Shown in pieces: positions 8,504 through 14,653 of a stretch of DNA of 24,186 nt; the first letter of the stretch is position 1, and each line of letters begins with the position of its first letter. The position numbers and the translations under genes were made by a program. The stretch is from Clostridiales bacterium (lineage in GTDB: Bacteria; Bacillota; Clostridia; Oscillospirales; Acutalibacteraceae). The stretch covers positions 1 to 24,186 of the forward strand of contig JAAVYX010000163.1 of the NCBI GenBank assembly GCA_022791355.1, read 5' to 3'. The notes under the pieces were generated by a model. It was not told where the DNA came from, searched no databases, and saw only the letters and a program-made list of their open reading frames with translations.

Positions 8504-8523
8504 ATATGAACAAATATTCATAT
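8504..8523. promoter_or_regulatory. SmtB/CzrA-type operator palindrome
   Basis: ATATGAA at 8504-8510 and TTCATAT at 8517-8523 are perfect inverted arms around CAAATA. The core TGAA-N6-TTCA matches the known 12-2-12 operator consensus of Zn/Cd-sensing ArsR/SmtB repressors. It overlaps the predicted transcription start of the adjacent arsR-type gene and ends 17 bases before its ATG, so autorepression is expected. Confidence 0.87.
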
Positions 8524-8540
8524 GACGAAAGGTGATTTAC

Positions 8541-8897
8541 ATGAATGATTTCTGCAACCATGCGTCTGAAGAGACCGCCGATTTAGTAGAGGCTATTCGA
8601 TCCGATATGCCCGCCCAAGAAACCCTCTATGACCTGGCTGAGCTTTTCAAGATGTTCGGAGATTCCACCCGTATCGGCATTATCTGCGCTTTGTCACGAA
8701 ACGAGCTGTGCGTCTGCGACATTGCCCGGCTGTTAGGCATGGCCCAGTCGGCCATATCCCACCAGCTGCGCCTGCTGCGCACCGCCGGTTTGGTGCGGGC
8801 CCGCCGGGCGGGTAAATCCATCTTCTATTCCCTGGACGACGACCATGTACATTCCATCTTCCGCTGCGGCCTCGATCATGTGACCGAGCTGGGGTGA
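8541..8897 (+). CDS. ArsR/SmtB-family metal-responsive repressor (Zn/Cd/Pb type)
   Basis: A 118-residue winged-helix repressor that should release DNA when it binds metal. ATG 8541 is preferred over the in-frame GTG at 8532 because AAAGGTGAT (8528-8536) overlaps that GTG. The winged-helix core spans about 28-98 (LFKMFGDSTRIGIICALSRN, then recognition helix AQSAISHQLRLLRTAGLV). Two metal sites known from this family can be read. The alpha-3 motif ELCVCD has Cys57 and Cys59, as in CadC-type sensors. The alpha-5 pattern is Asp100-x-His102 ... His113-x-x-Glu116, with the same spacing as SmtB. The gene sits behind its own promoter and operator and precedes a PIB-type efflux ATPase. Which site is used, and for which metal, cannot be decided from sequence. 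Confidence 0.92.
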   Translation: MNDFCNHASEETADLVEAIRSDMPAQETLYDLAELFKMFGDSTRIGIICALSRNELCVCDIARLLGMAQSAISHQLRLLRTAGLVRARRAGKSIFYSLDDDHVHSIFRCGLDHVTELG

Positions 8898-9425
8898 CCT
8901 TAACGCGTGTTAGCGTCGACTCCAAAAGGACAATATCGCCTGACTTGGAGGACTCATACGCTTTTACAGAGCAAGCATACGCATGTTCCCTTGTTTTGCG
9001 GCCAGCCATGGCCGCCGCGCCGGCCTCTCCCAATCAGCTATTGACGGCCGCTCTATCGAGTGACTGCTGGCGGCTGCCCTCCAAGACGGCTGCCGTGTCC
9101 GATCTTTCTGTGTGTTTTTCTCCCGTAAAACGTCAGAGGAATGGGCCGCGAGCTTGTATGAAGGCCGGACAGCGCCATAGACAGCCCTCAACAAGCGGGC
9201 CTCTAAGCCGGCCCGTCAATCGGCCCGCACAGCCAATCGATAGCCGGCCGCTAAATCCGAAAAAGCTGCCAGCCCTCCTTGAGCCGTCTGTAAGGACCGC
9301 CCAAGAGGCGGCGGCCGGGCGAAAGAGCCCTACCTAAGGAAAAAACTGCGCTTCCCCGCTTACCGCCTACCTCATTTCGATTGAACGGGATCAAGCATTC
9401 TATAAAACGGAAGGAGCTACAGAAT
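8898..9425. other. 528-bp gap between repressor and efflux ATPase
   Basis: No convincing gene on either strand. The open frames here lack family features and good ribosome sites. The DNA is GC-rich and crowded with GGCC words, as in neighbouring coding DNA, but shows no codon pattern. No clear terminator follows the repressor gene, and no credible promoter is seen before the ATPase: TATAAA at 9401-9406 lies only 5 bases before the ribosome site and has no -35. ArsR-type genes and their ATPases are usually close together, so a lost gene or an insertion remnant is possible. Confidence 0.4.
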
Positions 9426-11546
9426 ATGGAAACAACCCGTTACCTCTATAGACTGGAGGGACTCCACTGCGCAAGCTGCGCCGCGAAAATCGAAAGCGCC
9501 CTGCAAAAGACCCCAGCCGTCCAATCGGCCCGTATCGACTTGGCCACCGCGCGGCTGACGGTAGAGACTTCCGCAGGGGGCAAAGATATGGAACAGACCG
9601 TTCGCAAGGCCGTTCGGGCCGCCGAACCTCACGTTCAGGTCATAAACCTCACCCCATCCGTACAAGCGGACGGGGAAGGACATGGTCACGAGCATACCCA
9701 TGACCATGTCCACCCGTCGGGGGGCGTGACCGCCGCCCTGGCCGTCTTTTGCGGCGCGGCGGCTCTCATCGCCCTCTCCTTTCTGCCCTTTGCGGACTGG
9801 ATGACCGGCGGCCGTTGGGTCGTTTTCGGCCTGCGGGCCGCAGCCGCTCTGTTGGCCGGCTGGCGGACCATGCTGGCGGGCCTTCGGTCCCTTTTCCGGC
9901 TCAGGATGGACGAAAACACCCTGATGACCGTGGCGGCCGCAGCCGCCTTCGCTATCGGCGAGAGCTTCGAGGGAGCTATGGTACTGGCCCTGTTCTACTT
10001 GGGCGAAATTTTCGAGACGGCCGCCGCCGGCCGCTCCCGCAGGGAAATCGAGAAGCTGGCCGAGATTCGGCCGGATACCGCCCGTCTGCAAATTGGGGAT
10101 GGGGCAAAGGTCGTACCCGCCGGCCAGGTGGAACCCGGATCGGTTATTCTCGTACAGCCTTTTGAGCGGATTCCTCTGGACGGGGAGATTATAGAGGGTC
10201 ATTCCAATCTGGACGCTTCGGCCCTCACCGGCGAGAGTCTGCCGGTGGAGGCCGGTCCCGGCAAGGCGGTGCTCAGCGGCATGCAGAACGGAGAAGGCCT
10301 GCTGAAAATCCGCACCACGGCGGGGTACGAACAGTCGGCCGCCTCCCGCATCATCGCCTTAGTCGAGGACGCGGCCGGGCGCAAGGGTAAGGTGGAGCAG
10401 TTCATCACCCGCTTCGCCCGGGTCTACACCCCTGCCGTAACCCTTCTGGCTCTGCTGTTGGTAGCCGTTCCCAGTATTCTGACCGGCGACTTTATTACCT
10501 GGCTGACCCGTGGACTTACCTTTTTAGTGGCCTCCTGCCCCTGCGCACTGGTCATCTCTATCCCCCTCTCCCTCTTCTCAGGGGTAGGCGCGGCCTCCAA
10601 GCGTGGGGTGCTCATCAAGGGCGGCCGGTTCGAGGAAATCCTTTCCAAGGCCCGGGCGGTGGTTTTTGACAAGACCGGCACCCTGACCACCGGCAAGCTG
10701 TCGGTAACCGACATTCGTCCCGCCCAGGGGTTTACGGCCGAGGAGGTTCTGCGGCTGGCCGGACTGGCCGAAGCCCGTTCGGCCCATCCGGCGGCCAAGG
10801 CGGTCTGGGAAAAGGCCGGCCGGCCCGAACCGGGGCAGGGCGACTACGCCGAGGCGCCCGGACACGGCGTAGTGTACCGGCCCGAGCAGGACCGGGTCAT
10901 TCTCTGCGGATCGGCCCGGCTGATGGAAAAACACCGGATTGATACCTGCGGCATGGAGGATTGTTCAATCTATCTGGCTGTCGATGGACGGCTGGCCGGC
11001 GGCTTCAGCGTGGCCGACACGGTCCGGCCGGAGGCCAAGGAGGCGCTGGATTCCCTGCGGGAGCTGGGGGTAGAGCAGCTTGTCATGCTCACGGGGGACA
11101 GTCCCGCCGCCGCCGCGCCGGTGGCCGCCGCCTGCGGGCTGGACGGCTATTACGCCGGCCTGCTGCCCGAACAGAAGGTGGAGCGGATGCTGGAGCTGAA
11201 GGAACAATACAGTCCCATCCTCTTTGTGGGAGACGGCATCAACGACGCCCCCGTCCTGGCCGCCGCCGACGCCGGCGCAGCCATGGGCCTTGGAACCGAC
11301 GCGGCCATCGAGGCCGCCGACCTGGTCCTCTCCTCCAACAGCCTGACCGGCCTGGCCGACGGCGTCAAGGTCAGCCGGCGGGCCATGGGGGTAGCCCGAT
11401 TCAACATCGTCTTTGCCCTGACGGTCAAGGCGGCGGTGCTGGTCCTGGCCGCCCTTGGATACGCCCCCATGGCCGCCGCCGTCTTTGCGGACGTGGGAGT
11501 CTCGGTACTGTCGGTTTTAAACGCCACACGGATTTTAAAGGGGTAG
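9426..11546 (+). CDS. PIB-type heavy-metal-exporting P-type ATPase (Zn/Cd/Pb)
   Basis: A 706-residue inner-membrane pump that exports soft divalent metals using ATP. ATG 9426 is chosen because AAGGAG (9411-9416) lies 9 bases upstream and the metal-binding domain begins at once. Parts in order: HMA domain with Cys15-x-x-Cys18; a histidine loop with six alternating His at 86-96; membrane helices from about 105; actuator TGES at 268-271; membrane CPC motif Cys371-Pro-Cys373; phosphorylation site DKTGT with Asp415; nucleotide-domain His-Pro pair in SAHPAA; TGD; hinge GDGINDAP with Asp603; and a last helix with Asp689 in ADVGVSVL. The CPC motif together with this final-helix Asp-x-Gly fits the ZntA/CadA (PIB-2) class rather than copper pumps. 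The ArsR/SmtB-type gene upstream supports this. Expression may rely on read-through from that gene. Confidence 0.93.
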   Translation: METTRYLYRLEGLHCASCAAKIESALQKTPAVQSARIDLATARLTVETSAGGKDMEQTVRKAVRAAEPHVQVINLTPSVQADGEGHGHEHTHDHVHPSGGVTAALAVFCGAAALIALSFLPFADWMTGGRWVVFGLRAAAALLAGWRTMLAGLRSLFRLRMDENTLMTVAAAAAFAIGESFEGAMVLALFYLGEIFETAAAGRSRREIEKLAEIRPDTARLQIGDGAKVVPAGQVEPGSVILVQPFERIPLDGEIIEGHSNLDASALTGESLPVEAGPGKAVLSGMQNGEGLLKIRTTAGYEQSAASRIIALVEDAAGRKGKVEQFITRFARVYTPAVTLLALLLVAVPSILTGDFITWLTRGLTFLVASCPCALVISIPLSLFSGVGAASKRGVLIKGGRFEEILSKARAVVFDKTGTLTTGKLSVTDIRPAQGFTAEEVLRLAGLAEARSAHPAAKAVWEKAGRPEPGQGDYAEAPGHGVVYRPEQDRVILCGSARLMEKHRIDTCGMEDCSIYLAVDGRLAGGFSVADTVRPEAKEALDSLRELGVEQLVMLTGDSPAAAAPVAAACGLDGYYAGLLPEQKVERMLELKEQYSPILFVGDGINDAPVLAAADAGAAMGLGTDAAIEAADLVLSSNSLTGLADGVKVSRRAMGVARFNIVFALTVKAAVLVLAALGYAPMAAAVFADVGVSVLSVLNATRILKG

Positions 11547-11595
11547 ATGAGAGGCTTTATTTTCTAGTAAACGGAAGACTCCTCGACAGACGTTC

Positions 11596-11760
11596 TAGAG
11601 GGTGTCTTGGGGCTAAAGAAATGATGGAATTTAGATGTGACAAGAGGGATTGAAAGAAAAAAAACGCAAGAAAGGCTTTCGCATTTCGAGGCTTTTTGAC
11701 GTATCAATCACCTTTTCTAGGCAAAATATACATCGTTTCGGCGCTCCAAGACACCCTCTA
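11596..11760. mobile_element. Candidate MITE (TA-flanked, 13-bp perfect terminal inverted repeats)
   Basis: CTAGAGGGTGTCTTGG at 11595-11610 is the exact reverse complement of 11746-11761. Read as TA-GAGGGTGTCTTGG at one end and CCAAGACACCCTC-TA at the other, it is a 161-bp element bracketed by TA dinucleotides, the target duplication left by Tc1/mariner/IS630-type transposases. The interior is imperfectly self-complementary: AAATGATG-type and GGATTGA/TCAATCACC-type segments oppose each other, and the centre carries short hairpins. No protein is encoded, so a transposase in trans would be needed. A long structured RNA is the alternative reading. Confidence 0.65.
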
Positions 11761-11783
11761 GGATCTTTTTTGACCGATTGCGA

Positions 11784-11964
11784 GGTTTCGCGCCAGATTT
11801 GCCTTTCTTACTTTTCTCCAATATGTAATCGGGAGGCGTCTGCGTCCCGGCGCTCAAGCGCCTCAAGCCCCCCTTCTTTTGTCACAGGGCAAAAGAAGGG
11901 GGGCTCGCTACTAGATCAACCTTTGGAGTAATCCGAAATAGACGTCTGGCGAGAAGCCTCTCCC
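11784..11964. repeat. Palindromic intergenic repeat with 16-bp perfect central stem
   Basis: The outer arms are inverted relatives: GGTTTCGCGCCAGA at 11784-11797 and TCTGGCGAGAAGCC at 11945-11958, with two mismatches over 14 bases. Near the centre AGCCCCCCTTCTTTTG (11866-11881) pairs perfectly with 11890-11905 around an 8-base loop. The 15-mer GGTTTCGCGCCAGAT at 11784-11798 is the exact reverse complement of 173-187, and 11945-11964 resembles 228-245. This is therefore a dispersed family with at least two loci in the window. No T-tract follows the stem, so it is not a standard terminator. It begins about 20 bases after the candidate MITE. Confidence 0.65.
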
Positions 11965-12126
11965 ATCCAATCAAAAGAAAATCCAAAGCGAAATCCCGCA
12001 CGCTTCTTAATAATAAAGAAAAATATTTTCTATACCCCTTACACGATACAAAGAAATAAAAAGATAAAACCTACAGTTCAAAAGGGGGAATTTTGGTCAC
12101 ATCCACAATAAATCTGCTTTTATTGG

Positions 12127-12155
12127 TTGCTATTTCCATCCGTTTCCGCTATTAT
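12127..12155 (+). promoter_or_regulatory. Putative promoter of MoxR-DUF58-transglutaminase operon
   Basis: TTGCTA at 12127-12132 and TATTAT at 12150-12155 are separated by 17 bases, with four and five consensus matches respectively. An A/T-rich tract follows. If used, it gives a leader of about 210 bases before the MoxR gene. The preceding stretch 11965-12126 is A/T-rich and holds nothing else that I can support. Confidence 0.55.
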
Positions 12156-12212
12156 ATATATGTAAACCTTTACGCTCCACATAAATTTTTATGGGGAATC
12201 CCGCACAATCCG

Positions 12213-12345
12213 CCGGCGGCCTTTCCCGCCGGGCCGGGAAGCTTAACCGCCCCAAATAAAAATGTACGAAAAAGGCTGCGGGCCTTATGCCCGTCTCCCC
12301 GGCCCGCTGGAACACAGTACCGGCGGTCCGGCTGAAATACAGCCG
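12213..12345 (+). other. Structured 5' leader with alternative hairpins upstream of moxR-type gene
   Basis: Three local hairpins are seen: CCGGCGG/CCGCCGG (12213-12232, 6-base loop), CGGGC/GCCCG (12279-12293), and CGGCTG/CAGCCG (12329-12345, 5-base loop). The middle one competes with a longer perfect pairing of GCGGGCC (12278-12284) with GGCCCGC (12301-12307). The leader has no known riboswitch signature that I recognise and no open frame. Control of the operon through RNA structure is a guess from the competing pairings; GC-rich DNA forms such pairings by chance fairly often. Confidence 0.35.
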
Positions 12346-12373
12346 CCCAGCGGCAGCAGGATGGTAAAAAAAT

Positions 12374-13375
12374 ATGGATGAAATCATGAAGCAGGCTTTA
12401 AAGCTGGTAGACGGTATCATTACCAATATGGAAAAGGCCATTGTGGGCAAACGGCGCTCCATCGAGCTTACGGTGCTTTCCCTGCTCAGCCGGGGACACG
12501 TGCTGTTGGAGGACGTGCCCGGCGTGGGCAAGACCAGCCTGGTCTCGGCCTTGGCCCGCTCGGTGGACTGTTCCTTCAGCCGCATCCAATTCACACCCGA
12601 CATCATGCCCTCCGACGTCACCGGCTTCACCATGTATAACCGCAAAACCGGCGAGTTTGAATACCGGCCGGGCGCGGTCATGAGCCAGTTTTTGCTGGCC
12701 GACGAGATCAACCGCACCTCGGCCAAAACCCAGGCCAGCCTCCTGGAGGTCATGCAGGAAAATCAAGTGACGGTGGATGGGCAGACCTACGCCGTTCCCC
12801 AGCCCTTCATGGTCATCGCCACCCAGAATCCCATCGAATACTTAGGAACCTATCCCCTTCCCGAGGCTCAGATGGACCGTTTCTTCATGCGCATCTCCCT
12901 GGGATATCCCTCCAAGGAGCAGGAGCAAAAAATGCTGGCCATGCACGCCGAGGGCGCGCCGCTGGATCAGCTCTCCCCTGTGGCCACCGGCCGGCAGATC
13001 ATCGAGCTGCAAAAGCTGGTGACTCGGGTGCACACCGATGAAAAGCTCTTCGCCTACATCGTCGATCTGGCCGAAGCCACCCGCCGCCATCCCCAAATCG
13101 AGCTGGGAGCCAGCCCCAGAGCCTCCATCGCCCTGCATCGCGCCGCCCAGGCCCTGGCCTTCTGCGAGGGCAGGAGCTTTGTGCTGCCCGGCGACGTGCA
13201 GGCGGTATTTGAGCCGGTGGTCGCCCACCGCATTCTGCTCAAGCGGGAGGCCAAGATCAAGGGAGTCCTTCCCCAAGAGGTGTTGGGGGAGATCGCCGCC
13301 AGCCTGCCCGCTCCCGGTATGGACCAGGCCGCCCAGCGGCGAACCGCCGCTGAGTCGGCGCAGGGGCTGCGTTAA
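12374..13375 (+). CDS. MoxR-family AAA+ ATPase
   Basis: A 333-residue cytoplasmic AAA+ ATPase of the MoxR group, thought to act as a chaperone that remodels or activates partner proteins. Motifs in order: Walker A in DVPGVGKTS with Lys53; Walker B in FLLADEINR with Asp110 and Glu111; sensor 1 Asn152 in IATQNP; EAQMDRF around 164-170; and a C-terminal lid with GASPRAS. Length is usual for the family. The start has a modest Shine-Dalgarno (CAGGATGG at 12357-12364). The stop codon TAA is directly followed by the ATG of the DUF58 gene, so the two are probably translationally coupled. MoxR plus DUF58 plus transglutaminase is a recurrent bacterial gene set of uncertain function, linked to envelope or secreted-protein maturation. 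Confidence 0.93.
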   Translation: MDEIMKQALKLVDGIITNMEKAIVGKRRSIELTVLSLLSRGHVLLEDVPGVGKTSLVSALARSVDCSFSRIQFTPDIMPSDVTGFTMYNRKTGEFEYRPGAVMSQFLLADEINRTSAKTQASLLEVMQENQVTVDGQTYAVPQPFMVIATQNPIEYLGTYPLPEAQMDRFFMRISLGYPSKEQEQKMLAMHAEGAPLDQLSPVATGRQIIELQKLVTRVHTDEKLFAYIVDLAEATRRHPQIELGASPRASIALHRAAQALAFCEGRSFVLPGDVQAVFEPVVAHRILLKREAKIKGVLPQEVLGEIAASLPAPGMDQAAQRRTAAESAQGLR

Positions 13376-14638
13376 ATGGCCGCGGCAGGTGAAAGCCGCG
13401 CCCGGACCGGGTCCGCCGGAACCGGAAAGCCGCCCGCGGGCGGCTCCCTCTGGCGGCGCCGGGCGGCTTATTTGGTGTTTTTAGGGCTTTTGGGCCTTTT
13501 ATACTTCTGGTTCGGCAGCGTAGAAATACGCATTATGTTTTTCTCTCTGCTGGTCCTGCCGGTTCTGTCCTACGTTTTGGCCTGGTTTGGCCGGCGGCGG
13601 CTGCGGGTGACCCAGCGGACCGCCGGCCCGGCGGCCCAGAGAGGGCAGTCGGTGGGGCTTTCGGTTATCCTGGAGAACGGCGGACGGCTGCCGGTCCCCT
13701 ACGTTTGCCTGCGTTTCGCGGGGGAACACCCCGGCCTGCGCTACAGCAAAGCGCCGGGACTGTACAGCCTGCCTCCCCGCTCCCGGCGGCAGGAGGATTT
13801 TACCCTGACCGCCCACTACAGGGGCAGCTATCCGGTGGGGGCGGCGGCCGTCTTTGTGGAGGATTATCTGCGGATTTTCCGTCTGCGCTGTCCTGAGCCC
13901 CAGCGGCCGGAGCTGCTGGTCTACCCGGCCGTCCAGCCCCTGCGCCTGCTCCCCCAATTCCAGACCGTAACCGGCCAGACCGCGCCTAAGCCGGGCGCGG
14001 TGGAGGACTATTCCTCCGTAGCCGAGATCGTGCCCTACGATCCTTCCTTAGAGTTTCGGAAAATCCATTGGAAGCTGACCGCCCGGCTGGACGAGCTGAT
14101 GGTCCGCCGGTTCGATACCGAAGACACGGCCCGCGCCGCCCTGCTGCTGGATCTCTCGGGCCTGGGGGAAGGAGAGACGGCCGCCTCCCGGGCCGACGCC
14201 CTGGCCGAGGCGGCGGCCTCCCTGCTGGGCGAATGGATGAAGAACGATCAGCCGGCCGCCTTTGTCTACGGCCAGGATCGGCCCAACCTTTTACAGCGCA
14301 GCGGCCAGGAGGGGCTGGATACCTTCTGCCAGCTCATCGCCGGTCTTCCCTGCGGCGGCTCCCTGACCGCCGCAGAGCTGCTCTCCTTTTATCTAGAGCA
14401 GCAGCATACCGGAACGGCGGTCGCCCTTCTGACCTGCCGGGCCGACGACGCGCTGCTCTCGACCGTGTCCCGGGCCCTGTCCAGCGGGGTGCAGGTCTCC
14501 ATTTTCTTTCTGGAAACCTCCCATGCGTCCCCAGACTGGGAGACCGCTCTGGACGCACTGGAGCAAAAGGGACTGCCGGTATGCCGGTTCAGCGCCAAGC
14601 GGCGGCTGCCCTTGGCGCTCCTGTCCCAGCAGGCGTAA
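13376..14638 (+). CDS. DUF58 (VWA-like) membrane-anchored protein
   Basis: A 420-residue partner of the MoxR ATPase. After a polar N-terminal tail of about 25 residues come two membrane helices (about 29-46 and 50-69). A beta-rich region follows, then the DUF58 signature near residues 218-240 (EIVPYDPSLEFRKIHWKLTA), with the invariant Arg-x-Ile-x-Trp. The C-terminal half resembles a von Willebrand A fold: LLLDLSG takes the place of the metal-site strand, and the classical DxSxS is not kept. The common PGD before the signature is replaced by PYDPS. The ATG touches the upstream stop. The next gene begins 15 bases after this stop. DUF58 proteins are thought to be clients or adaptors of MoxR; the molecular role here is unknown. 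Confidence 0.9.
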   Translation: MAAAGESRARTGSAGTGKPPAGGSLWRRRAAYLVFLGLLGLLYFWFGSVEIRIMFFSLLVLPVLSYVLAWFGRRRLRVTQRTAGPAAQRGQSVGLSVILENGGRLPVPYVCLRFAGEHPGLRYSKAPGLYSLPPRSRRQEDFTLTAHYRGSYPVGAAAVFVEDYLRIFRLRCPEPQRPELLVYPAVQPLRLLPQFQTVTGQTAPKPGAVEDYSSVAEIVPYDPSLEFRKIHWKLTARLDELMVRRFDTEDTARAALLLDLSGLGEGETAASRADALAEAAASLLGEWMKNDQPAAFVYGQDRPNLLQRSGQEGLDTFCQLIAGLPCGGSLTAAELLSFYLEQQHTGTAVALLTCRADDALLSTVSRALSSGVQVSIFFLETSHASPDWETALDALEQKGLPVCRFSAKRRLPLALLSQQA

Positions 14639-14653
14639 GGGGGGGAGCGCGGT

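Noticed and set aside
8990..9330. High density of GGCC words suggesting a tandem repeat
   Set aside because: Spacing is irregular and GGCC is equally frequent in neighbouring genes, so it reflects genome bias. No CRISPR-like regular spacing was found here or elsewhere.
8894..9337. 147-codon open frame between the repressor and the pump
   Set aside because: No ribosome site, no domain, and Pro/Ser/Arg-rich composition typical of chance frames in GC-rich DNA.
9401..9406. TATAAA as -10 of a promoter for the P-type ATPase
   Set aside because: It is only 5 bases from the Shine-Dalgarno, and no -35 lies 16-18 bases upstream.
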